In this document: positions 8,863-17,012 of the stretch, one piece after another
Numbering within the stretch: the stretch's first letter is position 1
How the letters are laid out: every line of letters starts with the position of its first letter
Translations under genes and position numbers: made by a program
Notes under the pieces: model-generated
What the model was told of the DNA's origin: nothing
The model's input: only the letters and a program-made list of their open reading frames with translations
The model's database searches: none
Assembly (NCBI GenBank): GCA_035501255.1
Contig: DATJWM010000008.1
Coordinates: 4,201 to 68,200 of the forward strand
Direction: 5' to 3'
Source: JAFAZI01 sp035501255
GTDB taxonomy: Bacteria; Actinomycetota; Actinomycetes; JAFAQI01
DNA: 64,000 nt

Positions 8863-8865
8863 GGA

Positions 8866-9507
8866 TCAGTCGAGGCGCGGGTATCCGGGGACAGTGACGC
8901 CGAGGGTGTGGCTGACCCGTTCGGCCTCGGCGTGCGCGGAAAGGCGGGCCGGATCCGGGTGCCGCACCAGGACCGCCGATCCGCTGACCGCGAGCGGTCC
9001 GATGAGTGCGTAGCCGAGTCCTCCCGGTACGTCGTACCCGATCGTCGTGAGCACCCGCGCGCCGTGCGGGAGGTCCGTCGCGGTCGCGGCCAGGACATCG
9101 TCGCCGGTGGGAGCGGTCGGCACGAACTGGTCGGGTTGGGTGGCGACGAGCCGGCTGAAGTCCGCCCCCATCGGCTCGAAGGTCAGGACGTGACAGTCGC
9201 CGCCCGCGTCTTCCTCGCCGGCGAAGGAGAGGTCTCCGTCGGCGGAGAACGAGACGATGCCCCCCGCCGCCCAAGTTGCCAGGATGATGATCGCGGTCTG
9301 CCAGTGCAACGGAAGCCGAACGCTGACGACGATGCCTTCCTCGACGCCATGTTCCTCGAGGTAGTTGGCCGTTTTCGCGACCCAGTTCGCGGTCGTGGCC
9401 ACCGAGAGCTCGACCCGCTCGCCGGTCGAGTCGTCGTAGAACGTCAGGAACGGCCGGGCGCCGTCCGCTCGCAACTCGGCGTTCAGCAGATCGGTGGGTG
9501 TGGTCAC
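8866..9507 (-). CDS. TIGR03089 family protein (short acyl-adenylate-fold protein)
   Basis: A 213-residue actinobacterial protein resembling the N-terminal part of AMP-dependent synthetases. It keeps the fold's NWVAKTANYL, LPLHWQTAIIILATWAAGG and LGYALIGPLAVSGSAVLV stretches but has no P-loop TSG-TG-PKG motif and no C-terminal lysine domain, so it cannot adenylate a substrate by the usual route. It recurs near cell-wall sugar genes in actinobacteria, as here beside a glycosyltransferase and a sugar nucleotidyltransferase. The start is GTG. Function is unknown; a regulatory or ligand-binding role is possible. Confidence 0.82.
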   Translation of the reverse strand: MTTPTDLLNAELRADGARPFLTFYDDSTGERVELSVATTANWVAKTANYLEEHGVEEGIVVSVRLPLHWQTAIIILATWAAGGIVSFSADGDLSFAGEEDAGGDCHVLTFEPMGADFSRLVATQPDQFVPTAPTGDDVLAATATDLPHGARVLTTIGYDVPGGLGYALIGPLAVSGSAVLVRHPDPARLSAHAEAERVSHTLGVTVPGYPRLD

Positions 9508-9669
9508 CTGTTGAGCATGCGGTAGTCCGCCGTCGCGGCGCCATCTCGCGATTCACCCGGGCGGCGGGTGTCGCGAGCCAACGCGGTGAGTTATCCAGGT
9601 CTACGCTTAGTGGAGAACCACAACGAACCACGATCACGACAGTCGGGACAGACGGGGAGGGAGCCGCTC
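9508..9669. other. Divergent intergenic region, TIGR03089 / glycosyltransferase
   Basis: This 162-bp region must hold the promoters of both divergent genes. CTACGCTTAG near 9602 is a possible -10 for the rightward gene, without a convincing -35. GGGAGG at 9656-9662 is the ribosome binding site for the GTG at 9670. No coding sequence or strong hairpin is visible. Confidence 0.45.
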
Positions 9670-10800
9670 GTGGCCCCCCGGGTGCTCGTCGACGCGACCG
9701 CGGTGCCCGCCGATCGTGGCGGTGTCGGGCGGTACGTCGACGGACTACTTGCAGCACTTGGCAGTGCCGGTGCTGACCTCGCCATTGTCTGTCAGCGCTC
9801 GGATTCCGAGCGCTACGCACAGATGGCGCCGCGGGCGGAGGTGATCGCCGGCCCGGCCGCGATCGCTCACCGGCCGGCCCGCCTCGCCTGGGAACAGACC
9901 GGCCTCCCGCTCGTCGCGCAGCAGATCGCCGCCGAGGTCGTGCACTCGCCGCATTACACGATGCCGCTGCGGGCCGGGGTTCCGGTGGTCGTCACGATCC
10001 ACGACGCGACCTTCTTCACCCAGCCGGACGCGGTGTCGCTCGCGAAAGGCAACTTCTACCGCTCCGCCACCCGGACGGCGTTGCGGCGCGCCGCCCGCGT
10101 CATCGTCCCGAGCAAGGCGACCCGCGATGAGCTGGTGCGGGTGCTCGACGCCGACCCGACCATCATCGACGTTGCCTACCACGGCGTCGATCCGGCGCTG
10201 TTTCACGTGCCAACGGACGCGGACCGGGCCCGGGTCGCGGCGCGCCTCGGACTGCACGGGCCGTACGTCGCCTTCCTCGGTGTCCTCGAGCCGCGTAAGA
10301 ACGTCCCGGCGCTGATCCGGGGCTGGGTCGAGGCCGTCAACTGGCGCGACGATCCGCCGGCGCTCGTCCTCGCCGGCGGTACCGGCTGGGACGACGAGGT
10401 CGACGCGGCGATCGCCGAGGTGCCGAGCCACCTTCGAGTGGTGCGGCCCGGCTACCTCCGCTTCGCGGACCTTCCCGGCTTCCTCGGTGGGGCGACGGTC
10501 GTCGCGTTCCCGAGTCACGGGGAGGGCTTCGGCCTGCCGGTCCTCGAGGCGATGGCCTGTGGTACGCCGGTGCTCACGACCCCGCGGCTCTCCCTCCCCG
10601 AGGTGGGGGGCGACGCCGTCGCCTACACCGAGCCGGACGCGGAGTCGATCGGAGCCGCGCTCTCGGCGCTGCTCGACGACGCCGGTCGGCGCCAGGCCCT
10701 GTCCGAGGCGGCGCTGGCTCGGGCTCGGGAGTTCACCTGGCAGGCGAGTGCAGAAGTGCACCTCGCTTCCTATGCCCGCGCGGCCGCCCTCTCGGCCTGA
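9670..10800 (+). CDS. GT4-family glycosyltransferase (GT-B fold)
   Basis: Transfers a sugar from an NDP-sugar donor, probably to a cell-envelope glycan or lipid. It has 376 residues: an N-terminal GT4-like domain beginning with a VDATAVPADRGGVGRY glycine-rich loop, then a GT1 catalytic domain whose GEGFGLPVLEAMACGTPV (about 283-300) contains the EX7E motif. GTG 9670 is chosen over an in-frame upstream start because GGGAGG lies just before it and the protein then begins at the first beta strand. It is followed after 14 bp by a sugar nucleotidyltransferase, so the pair is likely cotranscribed. Mannosyl- or rhamnosyltransferase is plausible; the acceptor is unknown. Confidence 0.88.
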   Translation: MAPRVLVDATAVPADRGGVGRYVDGLLAALGSAGADLAIVCQRSDSERYAQMAPRAEVIAGPAAIAHRPARLAWEQTGLPLVAQQIAAEVVHSPHYTMPLRAGVPVVVTIHDATFFTQPDAVSLAKGNFYRSATRTALRRAARVIVPSKATRDELVRVLDADPTIIDVAYHGVDPALFHVPTDADRARVAARLGLHGPYVAFLGVLEPRKNVPALIRGWVEAVNWRDDPPALVLAGGTGWDDEVDAAIAEVPSHLRVVRPGYLRFADLPGFLGGATVVAFPSHGEGFGLPVLEAMACGTPVLTTPRLSLPEVGGDAVAYTEPDAESIGAALSALLDDAGRRQALSEAALARAREFTWQASAEVHLASYARAAALSA

Positions 10801-10814
10801 TCGTCGCGACGCCC

Positions 10815-11885
10815 GTGGAAGCAGTTGTCCTCGTCGGGGGACAGGGGACCCGGCTCCAGCCGTTGACGCTGCGTACGCCGAAGCCGATGCTGCCCCTGGC
10901 CGGCGTACCGTTCCTGACTCATCAGATCAGCCGGTTGCAGGCGGCCGGAGTCGACCACCTCGTCTTGGCCACCTCATACCGCTCGGAGGTGTTCACCGAG
11001 CACTTCGGTGACGGTCGCGAGCTCGGACTGCGGATCGACTACGTGACCGAGACCGAGCCGCTCGGGACGGGTGGCGGGATTCGCAACGTCCTCGGCCAAC
11101 TGGACTCGGGGCCGGATGACCCAGTGATCATCGCCAACGGCGACGTCCTGTCCGGGCACAACCTCACGGCCCAACTCGACCTGCATCGGCGGCGAGCGGC
11201 GGCGCTGACCTTGCATCTCGTCGAGGTCGACGACCCCAGGGCCTTCGGGTGTGTGCCGATCGATGACGACGATCGCGTGACCGGGTTCATCGAGAAGTCG
11301 CCAGAACCGGTGACCAACCGGGTCAACGCCGGCTGCTACGTCTTTGCGCGCCGGGTGATCGAGCGGATTCCCGCCGGTCGCCCGGTTTCGGTCGAGCGCG
11401 AGACCTTCCCGGCGCTGCTCGCCGCGGACGAGCTGGTCCTCGGCTATGTCGACAACGCGTACTGGCTCGATGTCGGCACGCCGCGCGCCTTCGTGCGGGG
11501 AAGTGCGGACGTCGTTCTCGGCGTCGTCGACTCACCCGCGCTTCCCGGCCCGATCGGCAACGCGCTGATCGATCCGCGGGCGCAGGTGGCGGCCGGTACG
11601 ACGATCACGGGCGGATCGGTCATCGGCCCCGGTGCGCGGGTCGAGACGGGAGCCGTCGTCGACGCCGCCGTGATCGGTGCCGATGTCGTGGTGGGGGCCG
11701 GCGCCACCATCGTGCGCTCGCTGGTCGGATCGGGGGCCCAGGTCGGCGCGAACACGTCGGTGACCGATGCCGTTCTCGGCGACGGTTGCGCGATCGGCGC
11801 CGACAACGAACTGGCCGGCGGGATTCGGATCTGGACCGACGCGGTCATCCCCGCCGGTGCGCTCCGGTTCTCGCCGTTGCCGTGA
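10815..11885 (+). CDS. Sugar-1-phosphate nucleotidyltransferase (probable GDP-mannose pyrophosphorylase)
   Basis: Makes an NDP-sugar from a sugar-1-phosphate and NTP. Position and sequence match the Rv3264c-type protein, annotated as mannose-1-phosphate guanylyltransferase. It has 356 residues. The N-terminal Rossmann-like domain has VGGQGTRLQPLTLRTPKP (signature GGxGTRL and the lysine). A C-terminal left-handed beta helix is visible as repeated hexapeptides from about residue 250 (VAAGTTI, VIGPGARV, VVGAGATI, QVGANTSV). The GTG start lies 14 bp after the glycosyltransferase. Its 3' end overlaps the convergent fbiB by 41 bp. With manB (23189) and the SIS isomerase (24767) it would complete fructose-6-P to GDP-mannose. 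Base specificity (G or T) is inferred. Confidence 0.85.
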   Translation: MEAVVLVGGQGTRLQPLTLRTPKPMLPLAGVPFLTHQISRLQAAGVDHLVLATSYRSEVFTEHFGDGRELGLRIDYVTETEPLGTGGGIRNVLGQLDSGPDDPVIIANGDVLSGHNLTAQLDLHRRRAAALTLHLVEVDDPRAFGCVPIDDDDRVTGFIEKSPEPVTNRVNAGCYVFARRVIERIPAGRPVSVERETFPALLAADELVLGYVDNAYWLDVGTPRAFVRGSADVVLGVVDSPALPGPIGNALIDPRAQVAAGTTITGGSVIGPGARVETGAVVDAAVIGADVVVGAGATIVRSLVGSGAQVGANTSVTDAVLGDGCAIGADNELAGGIRIWTDAVIPAGALRFSPLP

Positions 11886-12906
11886 CCTGGTCAGCGATGA
11901 TCCGCACGGTTGCGGTTCGGCCGTCGGCGTCGGCAACCGGCCTCGTCGCGCGCAGACCGTCAGCGGCCAGCGCGCCGGCGAGTCGGCCCAAGACGTAGCC
12001 GACGGTAAGCGACTCCCCGGCGGCGGTGACCGACCGACCGTCAGGGGCGACCGTGATCGAGACCTCGGGGTGCTCGACGGAGGCGACCGCCCTGTGAACG
12101 TCGGAGATGGGTACGCCCACGCCCGACCCCTCGGTCCGACCGGTCGAGTCCGCCGTGCCCGGATGCACTGGCGCGCTTCGCCGTACCACCTCGCGCATCG
12201 CCTCCTCGGTGCCGAGGCGGAACATGTCCTGCTCGGCGGCGCGGACGAGTGGTCGTGCTCCGCGCCCAGGATCGTTGCGGGTCAAGGGAAATCCGCGAAT
12301 GACCGCGACGGGCGTCGACGACAGCTTGCCTTTGACGAGGTCCGCCGCGGCCGCGAGCTCGTCGGCAATCGCGATCACCGTGGCCTCGAGCAGGTGCCCC
12401 GCCGCGTCCCGCTGACCGCGTAGGTCCCAGAGCACGTCCAGTCCGGCGGCACCGATCGCGACGTCCGTGACCCCCTCGCGCCACGGACGTCCCATCGTGT
12501 CGCTGACGATCACCGCGACGTCAACGCCCAGCTCTGCCCGCAGCGCGTGCCGGATCGCTCGTGCCGACGCGTCCGGGTCGAGCGGGAGCAGGGCAACGGT
12601 TCCGGCTGGAACGTTGCTCGCGTCGATGCCGGCTGCCGCCATCACGAACCCGTGATGGGTCTGGACGATCTGCGTGTCACCCCGGCGTGCGACGACGCGC
12701 GCCGTCTCGGCCGCCAGGTGGTCCTCGCGCGTGCCCGTGACAAGCCGACCCTCGGCCTTGGACACGACCTTGCTGGTGACCACGAGGATGTCCCCGTCGC
12801 GCAGGTCAGGCCCGGCGCGGATCACCCACTCCGCGACGGTGGCTCCCTCGCGTGGCGTGATCTCGGGGATCCCGTCGATTCCCCAGACCTGAACGGACGC
12901 CGTCAC
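11845..12906 (-). CDS. fbiB: Coenzyme F420:L-glutamate ligase (CofE/FbiB type) with an atypical C-terminal tail
   Basis: Adds glutamate to F420-0 (GTP-dependent gamma-ligation). It has 353 residues. The CofE domain occupies about 1-250: GDILVVTSKVVSKAEGR, VAVIVSDTMGRPWREG and QDMFRLGTEEA are all present. Mycobacterial FbiB continues with a nitroreductase-like FMN domain of about 200 residues that reduces dehydro-F420-0. Here it is replaced by about 100 unrelated residues ending in a TVRIIADQVTATARTG stretch with no recognised motif. The GTG start overlaps the fbiA stop (GTGA), so fbiA-fbiB are coupled. The dehydro-F420 reductase must be elsewhere if the cofactor is completed. Confidence 0.9.
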   Translation of the reverse strand: MTASVQVWGIDGIPEITPREGATVAEWVIRAGPDLRDGDILVVTSKVVSKAEGRLVTGTREDHLAAETARVVARRGDTQIVQTHHGFVMAAAGIDASNVPAGTVALLPLDPDASARAIRHALRAELGVDVAVIVSDTMGRPWREGVTDVAIGAAGLDVLWDLRGQRDAAGHLLEATVIAIADELAAAADLVKGKLSSTPVAVIRGFPLTRNDPGRGARPLVRAAEQDMFRLGTEEAMREVVRRSAPVHPGTADSTGRTEGSGVGVPISDVHRAVASVEHPEVSITVAPDGRSVTAAGESLTVGYVLGRLAGALAADGLRATRPVADADGRTATVRIIADQVTATARTGAHRRG

Positions 12907-13886
12907 TCGCTCTCCCCGGAGGCGAGGTCGAGCGCCGCGCGGGCCATCGCCTCCGTGGCGGCGAGGTCGGTCATCATCAACGGCACGGCGGCTGCTCGCA
13001 GGCCGGCTGACCGCAGCGAGGACACCGATGATTCGTCGACCAGGTCGACGAGCCACCCGTCGATCAGCCCTCCGCGCGAGCGAGCTCCGTAATGCAGAGC
13101 GACCGCGGCCGCGGTGGTCGGGACACCGATCGCCGACAGGCACGCATCTGCCATACCGCGCACGGGTGCATCGCCGACAATAGGCGACAGTCCGACGACC
13201 GGTGCGTGCGTGCAGCGCAAGGCGTCGGCGACGCCAGGGACGGCGAGGATGACTCCCACGGACACCACCGGATTGCTCGGGGGCAGGAGGATGACGTCCG
13301 CGTCGCGAATCGAGTCGATGACTCCGGGGGCCGGTGTCGCCGCGCCCACCCCGACGACGTCGAAGCCCGTCGCCGCGACCGATGCGCGCAGTTCGACCCA
13401 CCATTGTTGAAAGTGAACCCGGCGGCCGTCGAGGAGATCCACGTGCGTCTCGATCGGGGTGTTCGTGACCGGAAGCAGGCGCACGCCTGGACGCCAGCGG
13501 CGGCACAACCGGTCGGTCACCTGCGAGAGCGGCATCCCGGCGCGCAGCCACTCGCTGCGCAGCAGGTGGGTGGCCAGGTCGAGGTCACCGAGCCCGAACC
13601 AAGACGGGATCGGCGAGTCCGCATCGCCGTTCGGAAGTCCCTCGGCGTACGCCGTGAGCTCGGAGCGGACGCGGAACGTCTCATCCTCGCGACCCCAACC
13701 CCGTTCGGCCGAGATCCCGCCGCCGAGGGTGTACATCACCGTGTCGAGGTCGGGACAGATCCGCAGTCCGAGCAGGGATAGGTCGTCACCGGTGTTGCCG
13801 ACCACGGTGATGTCGTGACCGAGCGCCCGGAGCCCCAGCAGGAAACGGGCGCCGCCGATCCCGCCGGAGAGGACAGTGACCTGCAC
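12903..13886 (-). CDS. fbiA: 2-Phospho-L-lactate (or phosphoenolpyruvate) transferase, CofD/FbiA
   Basis: Transfers the phospholactyl or phosphoenolpyruvyl group from its GDP-activated form to FO, giving (dehydro-)F420-0. The 327 residues are typical. The N-terminal GGIGGARFLLGLRAL nucleotide/FO-binding loop (about 8-22), NTGDDLSLLGL and the VILLPPSNPVVSVG motif are conserved in CofD. The GTG start at 13886 is preceded by AAGACT with a 7-nt gap. It is the first gene of fbiA-fbiB and is divergent from fbiC across 61 bp. The gene making the activated substrate (fbiD/cofC) is not in the window. Confidence 0.95.
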   Translation of the reverse strand: MQVTVLSGGIGGARFLLGLRALGHDITVVGNTGDDLSLLGLRICPDLDTVMYTLGGGISAERGWGREDETFRVRSELTAYAEGLPNGDADSPIPSWFGLGDLDLATHLLRSEWLRAGMPLSQVTDRLCRRWRPGVRLLPVTNTPIETHVDLLDGRRVHFQQWWVELRASVAATGFDVVGVGAATPAPGVIDSIRDADVILLPPSNPVVSVGVILAVPGVADALRCTHAPVVGLSPIVGDAPVRGMADACLSAIGVPTTAAAVALHYGARSRGGLIDGWLVDLVDESSVSSLRSAGLRAAAVPLMMTDLAATEAMARAALDLASGESE

Positions 13887-13947
13887 GCAGTGCAGTCTTG
13901 CCTACCGGTTCGCCTCCGTGCCGACCGGTTCCGCGTAGGGTCGATGC
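13887..13947. promoter_or_regulatory. Divergent fbiA / fbiC promoter region with paired ACCGGTTC sites
   Basis: TAGGGT (13936-13941) lies 6 nt before the fbiC ATG and is a likely -10 for a leaderless transcript. On the other strand AAGACT lies 7 nt before the fbiA GTG. ACCGGTTC occurs at 13904-13911 and again at 13924-13931, 20 bp apart, on the same face of the helix. This is a candidate operator for coordinated control of F420 synthesis. Confidence 0.45.
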
Positions 13948-16491
13948 ATGCAGCCTCAGGATGCGGCCGCGGTGATCTCCGATTCCGCGATGCGGCGCGC
14001 GCTGCGCCGGGCTGAGGACGGGAAGACCCTCGACGGCGCGGAAGCGGTCATCCTGCTGGGCGCCCGCGGGGCCGACCTCGACCGACTGAGCGCAGTGGCC
14101 GGTCGGGTGCGAGATGCCGGCCTCGAGGCGCTCGGCCGGCCCGGCACGGTGACCTACAGCCGCAAGGTGTTCATCCCGCTGACCCGCCTGTGCCGGGATC
14201 GCTGCCACTACTGCACGTTCGCGACCACGCCGGGTCGCGTCCCGGCGGCGTACCTCTCTCCCGACGAGGTGATGGACGTTGCCAGGGCGGGTGCTGCCGC
14301 GGGGTGCAAGGAGGCGTTGTTCACGCTGGGGGACCGCCCCGAGGACCGGTGGCCGCAGGCGCGCGAGTGGCTCGACGCCCACGGCTTCGACTCGACCCTC
14401 GGTTACGTCCGGGCGATGGCGATCAGGGTCCTCGAGGAGACCGGGTTGTTGCCGCATCTCAACCCGGGGGTGATGTCGTGGGAGGACCTTCAGCGGCTCA
14501 AGCCGGTCGCGCCCTCGATGGGGCTGATGCTCGAGACGACGGCGGATCTGCCGGCCCACCGCGGAAGCCCGGACAAGGTGCCCGCGGTCCGGCTGCGGGC
14601 GATCGAGGACGCAGGCCGGTCGAACATTGCGTTCACGACCGGTCTGCTCGTAGGGATCGGCGAGAGCGCCGCGGATCGGGTCGAATCGCTGTTCGCGCTG
14701 CGTGCGCTGTCCCGGCAATACGGGCACATCCAGGAAGTCATCATCCAGAACTTCCGGGCCAAGCCCGACACCGCGATGCGGACGGCGGACGATCTCGGAG
14801 TCGACGAGTACGTCGCAACCGTCGCGGTTGCCCGACTGCTCCTCGGTCCCCAAGTGCGAGTCCAGGCGCCGCCGAACCTCGTCGACCCGCAGGAGTGCCG
14901 CCGGCTCCTCGCCGCCGGGGTGGACGACTGGGGTGGGGTGTCACCGGTCACCCCCGATCACGTGAACCCGGAGCGGCCCTGGCCGGCGCTGGAGGCGCTG
15001 GCCACCCTCAGCGCTGAGTCCGGCTACACCTTGACCGAGCGACTCACCGCCCACCCTCGCTATCTCACCGAACCCTGGCTCGATCCCCGGCTGCGCCCGC
15101 ACGTCGACGCGCTGCGCGACGACCGTGGCCTGGCAAACCCCGCGGTCACCCCGACCGGGCTTCCGTGGCAGGAGCCGGACGGCGGATGGGATGACGCGGG
15201 CCGAGTCGACCTGCACGAGACGATCGACACCGAGGGTCGGATCGACCGCACGCGCTCGGACATCGACACGGCGTACGGCGCCTGGGATTCGGTGCGGGTC
15301 AGCGAGGAGGCCAAGAACCGGGGCAGCGCTGTGGCCGAGCCCGCCGCGGTACAGCGGATTCGCCCCGAGTTCGCGACCGCGCTGCGACATGCCGAGCGCG
15401 ATCCTGCCGGGATCGGCGACTCGGACGCGCTGATCCTGTTCGATGCGTTGCCCGGGGCCGAGATCGAGGCGCTCGCGGAGGTTGCGGACGGCCTGCGGCG
15501 GGACGCCGTCGGTGACACGGTGACCTACGTCGTCAACCGCAACATCAACTTCACCAACGTCTGTTACACCGGTTGCCGGTTCTGTGCCTTTGCCCAACGA
15601 CGAACCGATGCGGACGCCTACACCCTGTCCCTCGACGAGGTCGGCGCACGCGCGGACGCGGCGGTGCTCGTCGGCGCGACCGAGATCTGCATGCAGGGCG
15701 GGATCTCGCCGGAGCTGCCGGCCACGGCGTACTTCGATCTTGCCCGCGAGATCAAGCGGCGCCAGCCCGACCTGCATGTGCACGCGTTCTCGCCGATGGA
15801 AGTGGTCAACGGCGCCACCCGGATGGGCATGTCGATCCGGGACTGGCTGATCGAGGCGAAGGCGGCCGGGGTCGACTCGCTTCCCGGTACCGCCGCGGAG
15901 ATTCTCGACGACGACGTTCGATGGGTGCTCACCAAAGGGAAGCTGCCGACCGCGTCCTGGATCGAGGTGGTGACCACCGCCCACAGCGTCGGCATCCCGA
16001 CCACCTCGACGATGATGTACGGCCACGTCGACACTCCCGCCCATTGGGTCGCACACCTGAAGTTGCTGGCCCGGCTCCAGGCGGAGTCGGGGGGGTTTAC
16101 CGAGTTCGTGCCGTTGCCGTTCGTGCACCACAACGCGCCGCTCTACCTCGCCGGACTTGCTCGGCCGGGTTCGACCCGGCGAGAAGACCGGGCGGTGCAT
16201 GCGATGGCGCGGATCCTGTTGCACGGCCAGATCTCCAACGTGCAGACCTCCTGGGTCAAGTTGGGCACCGAGGGTTGTGTGGAGATGCTGCGCGGCGGGG
16301 TGAACGATCTCGGCGGCACGCTGATGGAGGAGACGATCAGCCGCATGGCCGGTTCGCAGCACGGGTCACGGCGGACGCCTGCGGAGCTGGTGGCGATTGC
16401 GGACGCGGCCGGACGGCCGGCTCGCCAACGTACGACCTTTTACGGCGAGGTGGTGGCGCCGACCCGGACCGAGCTCGAGGTCGCGGGCTGA
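13948..16491 (+). CDS. fbiC: FO synthase (fused CofG-CofH radical-SAM enzyme)
   Basis: Makes the deazaflavin FO from tyrosine and 5-amino-6-ribitylaminouracil, the first committed step of F420 synthesis. At 847 residues it is the fused actinobacterial form. The N-terminal CofG half has radical-SAM motif CRDRCHYC (about 82-89). The C-terminal CofH half has CYTGCRFC (about 539-546). Each binds a [4Fe-4S] cluster through CX3CX2C. Between the halves (about 415-480) is a linker typical of the fusion. ATG 13948 has a TAGGGT -10 candidate 6 nt upstream. Clustering of fbiC with fbiA and fbiB differs from Mycobacterium, where fbiC is unlinked. Confidence 0.96.
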   Translation: MQPQDAAAVISDSAMRRALRRAEDGKTLDGAEAVILLGARGADLDRLSAVAGRVRDAGLEALGRPGTVTYSRKVFIPLTRLCRDRCHYCTFATTPGRVPAAYLSPDEVMDVARAGAAAGCKEALFTLGDRPEDRWPQAREWLDAHGFDSTLGYVRAMAIRVLEETGLLPHLNPGVMSWEDLQRLKPVAPSMGLMLETTADLPAHRGSPDKVPAVRLRAIEDAGRSNIAFTTGLLVGIGESAADRVESLFALRALSRQYGHIQEVIIQNFRAKPDTAMRTADDLGVDEYVATVAVARLLLGPQVRVQAPPNLVDPQECRRLLAAGVDDWGGVSPVTPDHVNPERPWPALEALATLSAESGYTLTERLTAHPRYLTEPWLDPRLRPHVDALRDDRGLANPAVTPTGLPWQEPDGGWDDAGRVDLHETIDTEGRIDRTRSDIDTAYGAWDSVRVSEEAKNRGSAVAEPAAVQRIRPEFATALRHAERDPAGIGDSDALILFDALPGAEIEALAEVADGLRRDAVGDTVTYVVNRNINFTNVCYTGCRFCAFAQRRTDADAYTLSLDEVGARADAAVLVGATEICMQGGISPELPATAYFDLAREIKRRQPDLHVHAFSPMEVVNGATRMGMSIRDWLIEAKAAGVDSLPGTAAEILDDDVRWVLTKGKLPTASWIEVVTTAHSVGIPTTSTMMYGHVDTPAHWVAHLKLLARLQAESGGFTEFVPLPFVHHNAPLYLAGLARPGSTRREDRAVHAMARILLHGQISNVQTSWVKLGTEGCVEMLRGGVNDLGGTLMEETISRMAGSQHGSRRTPAELVAIADAAGRPARQRTTFYGEVVAPTRTELEVAG

Positions 16492-16503
16492 CCTGATCAC
16501 GCT

Positions 16504-16555
16504 CGGTCGGCCGGATCCGACGGTGATTTCGGACCGGGAACCGGCCGGCCGACCG
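16504..16555. terminator. Inverted repeat after fbiC, possible terminator
   Basis: CGGTCGGCCGG (16504-16514) and CCGGCCGACCG (16545-16555) form an 11-bp perfect stem with a 30-nt loop, starting 13 bp after the fbiC stop. No T-run follows, so it would be a non-canonical high-GC terminator or an mRNA 3' stabiliser. Confidence 0.4.
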
Positions 16556-16587
16556 GATAGTTGTCCACCGCGATACCACCGGTGCAC

Positions 16588-16617
16588 TTGACTTTCTGGG
16601 TACGACGCGCGTGTAAT
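16588..16617 (+). promoter_or_regulatory. Predicted whiB promoter
   Basis: TTGACT (16588-16593) and TGTAAT (16612-16617) are separated by 18 bp. This is close to the principal sigma consensus and unusually AT-rich for this sequence. It would give a 5' leader of about 95-100 nt before the whiB ATG. Confidence 0.5.
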
Positions 16618-16720
16618 TCCATGCGTGTCATTCCTCGGGCCTTGTTCTGGCGAGCAGACCTGGGCACGCCGTGGGTCGCGTCAGGACGGCCACGGATCGC
16701 ACGAGGTGGAGGCCAATCTC

Positions 16721-16981
16721 ATGTCCGAGCCGCTGATTCTTCTGCCAGGCGAGGAAACCGAACCGCTGCCGTGGCAGGTCGAGGCCCTCTGTGCGCAAAC
16801 CGACCCCGAGGCGTTCTTCCCGGAGAAGGGCGGGTCGACCCGTGAGGCGAAGCGGGTCTGCGGCCGCTGTGACGTGCGTGGTGAGTGCCTGTCCTACGCG
16901 CTCGCTCACGATGAGCGCTTCGGCATCTGGGGCGGGCTGTCCGAGCGGGAACGCCGTCGGTTGAAAAAGCGCGTCGTCTGA
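16721..16981 (+). CDS. WhiB-family iron-sulfur regulator (WhiB2/WhmD type)
   Basis: Small [4Fe-4S] transcription factor; the WhiB2/WhmD group controls septation and cell division in actinobacteria. It has 86 residues. Four cluster-binding cysteines are C24, C47, C50 and C56 (CX2C plus CX5C), followed by the GIWGG turn (68-72) and a basic C-terminus, RERRRLKKRVV, for DNA binding. ATG 16721 is chosen because GGTGGAGG precedes it and the product has the family length. An upstream in-frame start would add 32 unrelated residues. Its place between fbiC and the DUF5719/metallopeptidase/DUF3499 cluster matches whiB2 (Rv3260c). Confidence 0.93.
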   Translation: MSEPLILLPGEETEPLPWQVEALCAQTDPEAFFPEKGGSTREAKRVCGRCDVRGECLSYALAHDERFGIWGGLSERERRRLKKRVV

Positions 16982-16996
16982 CGCCGCCGGCAGCCG

Positions 16997-17012
16997 ACCG
17001 TTCAGGAACGGT
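16997..17012. promoter_or_regulatory. 16-bp palindrome upstream of the large glycosyltransferase gene
   Basis: ACCGTTC-AG-GAACGGT is a perfect 7+7 inverted repeat. TAAGGT at 17028-17033 is a possible -10, which would put the palindrome over the -35 position. It is a candidate operator. Confidence 0.35.

Noticed and set aside
8811..8865. Classical intrinsic terminator after the acetoacetyl-CoA synthetase gene
   Set aside because: There is a strong hairpin but no T-run, and the same sequence recurs elsewhere at 63 bp. It is better described as a repeat element.
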